Source: JBCBGF01 sp039193455
GTDB taxonomy: Bacteria; Pseudomonadota; Alphaproteobacteria; Rhodobacterales; Rhodobacteraceae
Direction: 5' to 3'
NCBI GenBank assembly: GCA_039193455.1
Contig: JBCCWO010000012.1
Location: 1 to 64,000 of the forward strand
DNA length: 64,000 nucleotides
A program made the translations under genes and the position numbers. Position 1 is the stretch's first letter. Each line of letters starts with the position of its first letter. Positions 57,384-64,000 of this stretch are shown one piece after another. Under the pieces are notes generated by a model that searched no databases, had not been told where the DNA came from, and worked only from the letters and a program-made list of their open reading frames with translations.

Positions 57384-59477
57384 CTATCTGTCCGGGGCCG
57401 CGGCACGATCGAACCGCATCGGAGGCTGGCGCCTTTTCCGCGACGGGAGCCATTGCGGTGCGGGCGGCCTGCCACGCTCGGCCTTTGCTTTCGGCAGCGA
57501 GGCGAGCCAGGCCTGCAACTCTGGCAGCGCCATTGGGGCGCCGATCTGATAGCCTTGCACGACCTCAACGCCCAGTTGCTGCAAACGTTCGAGATGTGTG
57601 GCGGTTTCGGCGCCTTCGGCATAGACGCTGACGCCAAGCCCATGGCCCATCGCAATCGCGGCGGTGAGGATCTTGTGGATGCGGGGATCGCCCAGTTGGC
57701 GCACCAGCGACTTGTCGATCTTAAGGATCGACCCGCCGATCGCTGCGACACTTTCAAGCGACGAGTAGCCGGTGCCAAAGTCATCGATCGCAACCTGAAA
57801 GCCCTGCCGCATCAGCCTTTGCACCGTGGCGATGGCTTCGTCCCGGCCGGTGTCGAGAACCACGCTTTCAAGGACCTCGACGGTAAAATCCTCGGGCGGA
57901 AGAAAGTGCTCTTTGACGATTTCCGAAAACGTTGTGCTGAACGTGGGGTCCCGCAGCAGCGTACCCGAGACGTTGACCGCCATCCGTTCGATGAACAGGC
58001 CCTGTTTGCGCAGATGGCGCAGCGCCTCGACCGTGCGCAGGATGATCTGGCCATCCAGCAGATCTGATTTGGAGGCCTGTTCGATCTGGTCCATGAAATG
58101 GGCCGGTTCGATCAGGCCAAGCTTGGGATGGTGCCACCGGGCCAGCGCTTCGAGCCCCACCACGCGCCCGGTCGCTAGATCGATCTGGGGTTGAAAGAAC
58201 GCCTCAAATTCAAGCTCCTGCAAACCGCGGGTGATTTCATTTGCCCATTGATTGCGGGCCTCGGCCTCTTCGCGCATGGACGCACGGAACCCCGTTGCGA
58301 TCCCTTTTCCCGATTTCTTGGAGGCATAAAGCGCGATATCGGCATTGGCGATCAGCACGTCGATATTGCGGCAAAGCTCGGTGCCAAAGGCGATGCCGAC
58401 GCTGACGCCGACGCGAACGTCCGTGGAATTGGCATCCCGCAGAGCCACAGGGATCGGTTTCGACAGGTCGTCAATCAGATGGTCAGCGAGCCATTCGGCC
58501 ACGGTCGCCGTCGCGCCAGGGTCCAACACGCCGAAGGCCAGAAACTCGTCGCCCCCCTGCCGCGCCAGTTCAAAGGTGGACAGGTCCGGACTTGCCGCAA
58601 AGATGCGGCGCAGATCATCCGCGACCGAGCGCAGCACCGCATCGCCGACCGGGTGGCCCAGCGTGTCGTTGACCTGTTTGAAGCCATCGAGGTCAAGCGC
58701 GAGGATGAACACACGCTCAAGCTCGTGTTGGTGTTGGTCGAGGAGCATTTGTGTCTGGGCGATGAAGTGGCGCCGGTTCGACAGGCGCGTCAACGGGTCG
58801 ATCTCGGCCAGCGACTGCAACCGGCGGATCATGCCGGACAGCTGCCGATGCGCGGGCACAAAGACGAACACCGCCTGGAGGCCGACGACCAGCAAGACGA
58901 CGAGCATGGCGCCTTTCTGAAAGTACTTCTGATGCTCAGAGCGGCTGTTCGCAGCGTCTTCGAACAGCATCACGGCCCCGTTCAAGGCGCCGAGCAAGTC
59001 GAAAAACGCACGGTCTTCGGCGTCTTGCATCAGCGCTGGCGGCGCGGGCCCCCGCGTTTGAGCGTCCGCAATTTGCGAGACGATCGAAATGAACTCGGTC
59101 GTTCGCGCGTCAAGCTGGGCCCCGTCCTCGCCCCGGTAATGCTCCCAAACCGGGGTGTCGGGCTGGAGCTGGCTGAGAAGCCAATTGTGGCTTTCCGTAA
59201 AGTCGCCGAGGCTTTCAACGAGGATACCCCGGTATCGTGGGTCCTGCGTTTCATCGTACCTGACCGCGGCAAGGACGATCCGCTGCGACAGCATCCGTTG
59301 CCGCCCGCTGACATTCAGGAGCTCCTCGTCAAGCCCGCCCTGGCGCGTGTAGTTCAGGCTGACCGTCAGGCTTGCCAGAATCGCAGCAACGGTGACCACA
59401 AGGGCCACAAGGAACCTCAGGAAGATCTTTTGTGGAGAAATGCGGTGCTGACGTCGCTTTCCCATAACACTGCTCAC
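57384..59477 (-). CDS. Membrane GGDEF-EAL protein with PilJ-type sensor domain
   Basis: The protein has 697 residues. A first membrane helix (about 18-42), a PilJ-like periplasmic domain (SGRQRMLSQRIVLAAVRYD near residue 58) and a second helix (about 188-210) precede the enzymes. The GGDEF domain keeps RQGGDEF near residue 310 and the EAL domain keeps GLEALARWHHP near 440, so both diguanylate cyclase and phosphodiesterase activities are possible. The C-terminal 40 residues are a basic, Pro-rich tail. It would adjust c-di-GMP in response to a periplasmic signal. Confidence 0.93.
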   Translation of the reverse strand: MSSVMGKRRQHRISPQKIFLRFLVALVVTVAAILASLTVSLNYTRQGGLDEELLNVSGRQRMLSQRIVLAAVRYDETQDPRYRGILVESLGDFTESHNWLLSQLQPDTPVWEHYRGEDGAQLDARTTEFISIVSQIADAQTRGPAPPALMQDAEDRAFFDLLGALNGAVMLFEDAANSRSEHQKYFQKGAMLVVLLVVGLQAVFVFVPAHRQLSGMIRRLQSLAEIDPLTRLSNRRHFIAQTQMLLDQHQHELERVFILALDLDGFKQVNDTLGHPVGDAVLRSVADDLRRIFAASPDLSTFELARQGGDEFLAFGVLDPGATATVAEWLADHLIDDLSKPIPVALRDANSTDVRVGVSVGIAFGTELCRNIDVLIANADIALYASKKSGKGIATGFRASMREEAEARNQWANEITRGLQELEFEAFFQPQIDLATGRVVGLEALARWHHPKLGLIEPAHFMDQIEQASKSDLLDGQIILRTVEALRHLRKQGLFIERMAVNVSGTLLRDPTFSTTFSEIVKEHFLPPEDFTVEVLESVVLDTGRDEAIATVQRLMRQGFQVAIDDFGTGYSSLESVAAIGGSILKIDKSLVRQLGDPRIHKILTAAIAMGHGLGVSVYAEGAETATHLERLQQLGVEVVQGYQIGAPMALPELQAWLASLPKAKAERGRPPAPQWLPSRKRRQPPMRFDRAAAPDR

Positions 59478-59649
59478 GCTGCTCGCACCCTTAGGCCATT
59501 TCGCAGGCTCCTTTTGCCGAACGAGACGCTAAGAATTCGCAAACTTTGCACCGCTTCGGGCTAAGACGCGGGCGCGAAACGCCAAAAAGCGTGACAGCTA
59601 TTGGCGTGACCACGCCATGGGCGAGCTGAGCAATGGGCCCCGCGCAGAC

Positions 59650-60213
59650 CTACATTTGCGGGATTTTGCGCCCCTCTGCCGTGGCGGTGGCGGCTTCGGC
59701 CACGCGTTTCGCGCGGGTGGCCGGCGTCTTGGCAAGCTTGATCCAGCGCAGGACGTTCCGGCGATAGGATGGGGCATACCCCTCCCAATCGCCTGCGGTC
59801 AGCGCGGCGCGCAAATCGTCGGGGACGATGAGCGCATCCACATCGTCCAGAAAGCTCCATGATCCGTTGGCCTTGGCCGCCGCGATGGCGGCGCGGCCCG
59901 CATCCGTCATTCGGCCCTCGGCTTCGAGCCGGGCGGCGCGGATCTTGTAGGTTTTTGACCAGTGCTGAACTTTACGCGGTGCGATGAGCTGCATCGTGCG
60001 ATCATCGTCAAGCTTGCGGCGAATCCCGTCGATCCAGCCAAAGCAGAGCAGTTCGTCGAGCACGGCGCCGGTGGAGACGTATTTCTCGGGATTGGTCTTT
60101 TTCCATGTGATGAGCCAGACGCTGGCCGCCTGCGCGTGGTTGGCCGTGAGCCAGACGCGCAGGTCATCTGCCGACGCGATCTCAACCGTCTCGAAACTGT
60201 CGGTCTGAAGCAC
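59650..60213 (-). CDS. YdeI/OmpD-associated family protein
   Basis: A 187-residue protein matching the YdeI family: VWLITWKKTNPEKYVS near residue 32, LLCFGWIDGIRRKLDDD near 55 and the C-terminal RWIKLAKTPATRAKRV. Members are linked to bacteriocin or polymyxin resistance, with no known mechanism. It lies 26 bases after the HIT gene and may share its operon. Confidence 0.83.
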   Translation of the reverse strand: MLQTDSFETVEIASADDLRVWLTANHAQAASVWLITWKKTNPEKYVSTGAVLDELLCFGWIDGIRRKLDDDRTMQLIAPRKVQHWSKTYKIRAARLEAEGRMTDAGRAAIAAAKANGSWSFLDDVDALIVPDDLRAALTAGDWEGYAPSYRRNVLRWIKLAKTPATRAKRVAEAATATAEGRKIPQM

Positions 60214-60239
60214 AGCACCCCCGGCGGGGCGCTCTGCCC

Positions 60240-60620
60240 CTATGCGCGCATCAACATAGGCCCAAGCGGGCGCCCGGCGAGGATGTGGACGTGGAGGTGC
60301 GGAACCTCTTGCACCGCATCATCGCCCGCATTTGACAGGGTACGATACCCGGCACCGCCCTCACCGGGTTGCACACCCAGCATCTTGCAAACCTCGCCGA
60401 TGGCGCGGGTGTAGTCGACGATCTCTTCCGGGCTGGCTTCCAGCGCGAAGTGATCAAAGGTCACGTACGGGCCCTTGGGGATCACCAGCACATGGGTCGG
60501 CGATTGCGGACGGATGTCGTTGAAGGCCAGCGAATGCTCGGTCTCGTAAATCGGCTCGTTGGGGATCTCGCCACGCAGGATTTTGGCGAAGATGTTCTGA
60601 TCGTCATAGGCATAGGCCAT
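60240..60620 (-). CDS. HIT-family nucleotide-binding hydrolase (HinT-like)
   Basis: A 126-residue HIT protein with the triad HLHVHILAG near residue 108 and the HinT-type start FAKILRGEIPNEPIYE. HinT enzymes hydrolyse purine phosphoramidates. It lies between the glycosyltransferase-like gene (11 bases upstream) and the YdeI-like gene. Confidence 0.93.
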   Translation of the reverse strand: MAYAYDDQNIFAKILRGEIPNEPIYETEHSLAFNDIRPQSPTHVLVIPKGPYVTFDHFALEASPEEIVDYTRAIGEVCKMLGVQPGEGGAGYRTLSNAGDDAVQEVPHLHVHILAGRPLGPMLMRA

Positions 60621-60631
60621 GGGCGGGGTCC

Positions 60632-62209
60632 TTAGTCCTGGAACAGGTAATCGGTCTCGGCGATTTCCATGGCACGGTTTTCGGGGATGGAAAAGAAGGC
60701 GGCCAGTTCGGGCGCGTTTTCCTGCGGTTCGGCCACTTCGCGGATGCGGTGGTAGTTTGGGAAACGCTCATCCCGCATCCGATCGCTTTCAAAGATCACG
60801 TCGTTGCGGATCGTCGGCAAAAGCTGTTCGACCTTGTCGGACGGGGTGTCGGGCCCCGCCAGACCCACGCGGCGGGCATGGCCGATCAGATAGGTGTCCG
60901 AGAAGTTGCAGGCGACCTCCAACAGCTTGGTCTGGCTGCGGTCGGCGTAGAAGTCGCGCAGCAGATCAATGTTGGCGGGGTCCATGCAGACCACGAGGCG
61001 GTCGGTCTCATAGTAATCAAAGAGCATCCGCATCAAGGCCCGCCGGTGGCGCGCGCGCTTGGCCAATGTTGCCTGGATCCCGCCCAGATCCGGTAGCGGG
61101 GTGGATTCTTCGTCAAACAGATACTCGACGGTCGGGACATTGGAGTGAAAGCTGACCTGATCGAGCAAACGCTTGGCCACATGCCATTTCTTGCAGGCCA
61201 CAATCATCAACTCGCGCTCGCGACCGAGCGAGGATTCCTTTTCCCAGAACCGTGGCGCAAACCGTCGTCCATTGCGCCCGCGCTGGGTGAGAAAGTCATA
61301 AAGCTTGGCCCCCTCGTTCGAGAGCTGAATGTCCCTGCCCTGGCTGACATAGAGTTCCCCCAGGCGCCGTTTCAGTTCATCCGCCTCGGGCGAGATTTTG
61401 CGGGCGAACAGGAAATCCTGCGCAACCAGCATCTCGTAATGGTCGTTGTAGAACTGCACGGGGATGCCGTAGTCCGAGAACATCAGGAAAGTCAGCGTGC
61501 GCGAGCGGATTTCACCCGAAGGGACCAGATGGCGTACCAAGGTCTGAAAAAACGTCTCATCCGGGATCCAGGTGGTGCGGAAGAAGCGCATGACGTCGCG
61601 GCGCTTGGCGGTGAAGTCGAGGATTGCCTCGATCGTGCGGCGCCGCAGGCACCACCACTGGCTGCCGATCATGATCCGCAAGTCATCGGGGATCGGGCGC
61701 GCCAGCCCAAGCTTTTTCTGCCACCGCATCGAGGCGTAAAACAGATCCTTATGCGCGCGTTCGTTGAACCAGTGGCGATAGATCAGGCGTTCTTCCTTGA
61801 TCCCGGTCTTGATCCAGTCGCTGTCGAAGAAATCGAAGCTTTCGATGAAGTCGGCGTCTTCGCGATCAAGATAGGCGTGGACGTATTCCGCCGGTTTGAT
61901 CGCCATGCAATCGCCTGAAAGCATGTAGAAATGCGTGGCGTCCGGGAACGCATCGACCGCCGCCTCGACGGCGTTGAGCGTCGCGCGCACAAGGCTCCAT
62001 TCCCCCCAGCCGCAGCGGACGCGGCGTTTGGCGAAAGTGACGCGCGGGTTTTCGGCCAGGGCCGAAGTGATCTTTTCGTAATCCGCTTTGCGGGCAGAGG
62101 CGTCAAAGTGGATCGCCATGCAATCGCCAGCCCGCGTCAGCCGCCGCGCCTGATGGATGATCGCGGTGGGGTCTTTGTGACACAAAAGGACGAAGGCGAT
62201 CTTTGCCAT
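60632..62209 (-). CDS. Core-2/I-branching-type glycosyltransferase with C-terminal extension
   Basis: The protein has 525 residues. The first 280 resemble beta-1,6-N-acetylglucosaminyltransferases of family GT14: IAFVLLCHKDPTAI, AIHFDASAR, WGEWSLVRATLNAVEAA and HFYMLSGDCMAIKP. The last 240 residues form a separate domain found with these enzymes in Rhodobacterales (DUF5928-like, as I recall). No signal peptide is seen. It probably adds branching sugars to a surface polysaccharide or protein. It is divergent from a sulfotransferase gene, which suggests joint work on a sulfated glycan. Confidence 0.87.
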   Translation of the reverse strand: MAKIAFVLLCHKDPTAIIHQARRLTRAGDCMAIHFDASARKADYEKITSALAENPRVTFAKRRVRCGWGEWSLVRATLNAVEAAVDAFPDATHFYMLSGDCMAIKPAEYVHAYLDREDADFIESFDFFDSDWIKTGIKEERLIYRHWFNERAHKDLFYASMRWQKKLGLARPIPDDLRIMIGSQWWCLRRRTIEAILDFTAKRRDVMRFFRTTWIPDETFFQTLVRHLVPSGEIRSRTLTFLMFSDYGIPVQFYNDHYEMLVAQDFLFARKISPEADELKRRLGELYVSQGRDIQLSNEGAKLYDFLTQRGRNGRRFAPRFWEKESSLGRERELMIVACKKWHVAKRLLDQVSFHSNVPTVEYLFDEESTPLPDLGGIQATLAKRARHRRALMRMLFDYYETDRLVVCMDPANIDLLRDFYADRSQTKLLEVACNFSDTYLIGHARRVGLAGPDTPSDKVEQLLPTIRNDVIFESDRMRDERFPNYHRIREVAEPQENAPELAAFFSIPENRAMEIAETDYLFQD

Positions 62210-62276
62210 TCTGGCGCTTGTGCGCCCCCCTCTATCGGCTTGTTGCTGCTCTTAAGAGTGTTATCGTGAAGGTCGA

Positions 62277-63170
62277 TTGAAGAGACAACCGTTTCTTGAT
62301 GTTTTGACGGCCATGGGCGGGAACCCGGCGATACAGCCAGGACGGGCCGGCGGTTTGGGGGCGAGCATGGGGTTTCCCGGCACCTGGATGACCGAGAGCG
62401 AGAGCATGGTGTACCGCGTGGTGCCCAAATGCGCCTGCTCGTCCATCGGGCAGATCATGTATTACTCGGACCATGCGACGTTTTTTGACGGCGACATTCA
62501 TGATGCCAAGACCGGCCTGCACAAATGGGCCATCGAAGAGAGCCAGCCGAAGATCACCGACAACGTGCGGGCGCATGGCTCTTTCTCGTTCAGCTGCGTG
62601 CGCAACCCCTATACCCGGATCCTGAGTTCTTTTTTCGACAAGATCTGTGGCATCCAGCGCAACGGACAGCGCTATCGCGGGAACCTTGTGCCGATGCTGG
62701 CCCAGAAATACGGGATCGAGGTCGAGGGCACGTTCGACCAGATTGCAAGCTTTCGGCGGTTCCTCTTGTTTGCCCGCGACACGATCCGGTTCCGCAAACC
62801 GATGGACCCCGACATCCATTGGTCTGCCATGTCGGGCCACCTGTCGACCTTCATCGTCAATGGCGGGCGGTTCGATCAGATCTTTTTCACCGAGACGTTC
62901 AACGACGGGATGCAGAAGGTTCTGGATGCGGTGGACACCCCGGTGCCCATCGACCTGGCCGCGGTGCCGCGTTTTAACGAAAGCGAGGGGCACGGACCCA
63001 AACGCGCGCATCCGGTGGAAGACTTCTTTGACGATCTGTCGATGCACCTGGTCTACGAGATCTACAAGCGCGACTTTCAGTTGTTCCGCTACGATTTCGA
63101 GAACCCGGGCAACAAGATGCCGCTGGGTGAGATCGATCTCGATGAGGTGCATGCCAAGCTGGGGGACTGA
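62277..63170 (+). CDS. PAPS-dependent sulfotransferase (family 2-like)
   Basis: The protein has 297 residues from a TTG at 62277 (GAAGG upstream) or 285 from the ATG at 62313; the choice is uncertain. The PAPS 5'-phosphosulfate site is YRVVPKCACSSIGQIMY near residue 46, and the 3'-phosphate site is CVRNPYTRILSSFFDKI near residue 107. It resembles enzymes that sulfate carbohydrates. PAPS could come from the Sat-CysC fusion at the left edge of this window. It is divergent from the glycosyltransferase-like gene. Confidence 0.87.
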   Translation: MKRQPFLDVLTAMGGNPAIQPGRAGGLGASMGFPGTWMTESESMVYRVVPKCACSSIGQIMYYSDHATFFDGDIHDAKTGLHKWAIEESQPKITDNVRAHGSFSFSCVRNPYTRILSSFFDKICGIQRNGQRYRGNLVPMLAQKYGIEVEGTFDQIASFRRFLLFARDTIRFRKPMDPDIHWSAMSGHLSTFIVNGGRFDQIFFTETFNDGMQKVLDAVDTPVPIDLAAVPRFNESEGHGPKRAHPVEDFFDDLSMHLVYEIYKRDFQLFRYDFENPGNKMPLGEIDLDEVHAKLGD

Positions 63171-63177
63171 GCGCAGA

Positions 63178-63238
63178 GGGGGCGCTGCCCCCGCCGCCTG
63201 AGGGCGGCCCCCCGGAGTATTTCTGCCAAGATGAAAGC
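63178..63238 (+). repeat. Dispersed intergenic repeat, copy 4
   Basis: GGGGGCGCTGCCCCC, an inner GCC-GCCTGAGGGC hairpin, then GGAGTATTTCTGCCAAGATGAAAG. It fills the space between the sulfotransferase gene and the regulator gene. Confidence 0.6.
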
Positions 63239-63241
63239 GCG

Positions 63242-64000
63242 TCAGCGCGTCTGGGCGTGTTCGAAGCGTTGGCGCGCGACGGCTTCGTTGCGTTCGTCCT
63301 TTTGCTGGCCCAAAAGCGCGGTTTCCACGAAATCGAGATGGGCCGAGATGGCGGCGCGACCGGCCGCGGGGTCGCGCGCCTGGAGCGCGTCGTTGATCGC
63401 GCGGTGCTGATCGAGCAGCATGTCGCGCGTCATCCGCTGCTTGAACATGACCTGGCGGTTGAAGAACACCCCTTGCTGCAACAGGTCGAACATCGAGCGC
63501 ATCATGTGCAGCATCACCACGTTGTGGCAGGCCTCGATGATGGCCATGTGGAACTGGGCGTCGAGGTCGGCCTCCTCCGTGGGATCGCGCTGGCTGTGGG
63601 CGGCCTCCATCTTGCGAAAGAGCGTGTCGACCACCTGAAGATCGGTGTCCGAGCCAAAGCGCGCGGCGCGGTCGATGGCGAGGCCTTCCATATCGCGGCG
63701 GAAGGCGATGTAGTCGAAGACCGCGTCAGGGTGGCTGGCGAAAAGGCGGGTCAATGCCGGGGGAAAATGGGCCCGCAGGTCGTCGGCCACGTAGATCCCC
63801 GAGCCGGGCTTGGTGATGAGGAGTCCGTTGGCGTGCAGATTGGCCACCGCTTCGCGCAGGCTGGGGCGCGACACGCCAATGCGTTCGGACAATTCCCGTT
63901 CTGACGGCAATCGTTCGCCCGGGCGCAGGATCCCCTGCAGGATCAAGAGCTCGATCTGTCGAACGACGGATTGGGCCAGTTTTTCCGACTGGACCTTTTT
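63242..64000 (-). CDS. GntR/FadR-family transcriptional regulator (PdhR-like; 5' end outside window)
   Basis: The frame is open to the right edge, so the start codon is not seen; 252 residues are visible. A GntR winged helix is near the N-terminus (LRPGERLPSERELSERIGVS, then RPSLREAVANLHANGL) and an FCD effector domain follows with DAQFHMAIIEACHN and metal-binding His residues. It resembles PdhR/LldR regulators of pyruvate, lactate or related acids. The target genes are probably to the right of the window. Confidence 0.9.
   Translation of the reverse strand, partial: KKVQSEKLAQSVVRQIELLILQGILRPGERLPSERELSERIGVSRPSLREAVANLHANGLLITKPGSGIYVADDLRAHFPPALTRLFASHPDAVFDYIAFRRDMEGLAIDRAARFGSDTDLQVVDTLFRKMEAAHSQRDPTEEADLDAQFHMAIIEACHNVVMLHMMRSMFDLLQQGVFFNRQVMFKQRMTRDMLLDQHRAINDALQARDPAAGRAAISAHLDFVETALLGQQKDERNEAVARQRFEHAQTR

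Overview
The window looks like chromosomal DNA of a marine Rhodobacterales bacterium (Roseobacter group / Paracoccaceae). The reasons are high GC, tightly overlapped operons (ATGA/GTGA junctions), an MreBCD-PBP2-RodA elongasome, a gcvTHP operon whose leader is a tandem glycine riboswitch, a leu leader-peptide attenuator, an Fe-S (6-4) photolyase and a sat-cysC fusion. It opens inside a bifunctional ATP sulfurylase/APS kinase and closes inside a GntR/FadR-type regulator, so both end genes are partial.

Layout. 0-4 kb: end of sat-cysC, a small secreted protein, a cold-shock protein, then a leftward ridA-like / SRAP / parA-like group. 4.2-12.6 kb: a nine-gene rightward operon (NMT1/ThiY-type ABC importer, CodA-like amidohydrolase, FAD oxidase, two flavodoxin-fold NAD(P)H oxidoreductases, an IPNS-type 2OG-Fe(II) oxygenase, a creatininase-family hydrolase). 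It reads as uptake and degradation of an unidentified N-heterocycle. 13-15.3 kb: alpha/beta hydrolase, tRNA-Ala(CGC), methyltransferase, pentapeptide-repeat protein. 15.3-24.3 kb: gcvT-gcvH-gcvP followed by a cyclooxygenase-like haem peroxidase. 24.4-35 kb: housekeeping and signalling genes (GGCT-like, MATE, gltX, metallopeptidase, Ser/Thr kinase, MBL hydrolase, PfkB kinase, PAS protein, NAD synthetase). 35-43.8 kb: secreted MORN protein, acetyltransferases, photolyase, SDR, leu leader plus leuA, cation/proton antiporter. 43.8-50.3 kb: mreB-mreC-mreD-mrdA-rodA plus a GhrA-like dehydrogenase. 50.5-64 kb: SseB-like, uracil-DNA glycosylase, ArsR with permease, KpsT/KpsE-like export pair, murQ, VOC protein, GGDEF-EAL protein, YdeI-like, HIT, a GlcNAc-transferase-like enzyme divergent from a PAPS sulfotransferase, and the regulator.

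The most striking observation is at 21.4-24.15 kb. The second aptamer of the glycine riboswitch is cut in two by a 2.7-kb integrative element. The element is bounded by 8-bp direct repeats (CTGCCTGA) that lie inside the conserved aptamer sequence. It carries five copies of GGCTAACC near its ends, a lipoprotein, several small unknown genes and a chimeric tyrosine recombinase with an in-frame amber codon ahead of the catalytic Tyr. Joining the flanks across the repeat restores a textbook glycine aptamer. A riboswitch used as an integration site, with its glycine cleavage operon left downstream of the insertion, is something I am not aware of as described.

Other points of interest are a COX-like peroxidase with Asp where the distal His should be, an SRAP/HMCES-family protein with Pro in place of the catalytic Cys2, a methyltransferase whose natural start appears to be ATA, and a family of dispersed intergenic repeats.
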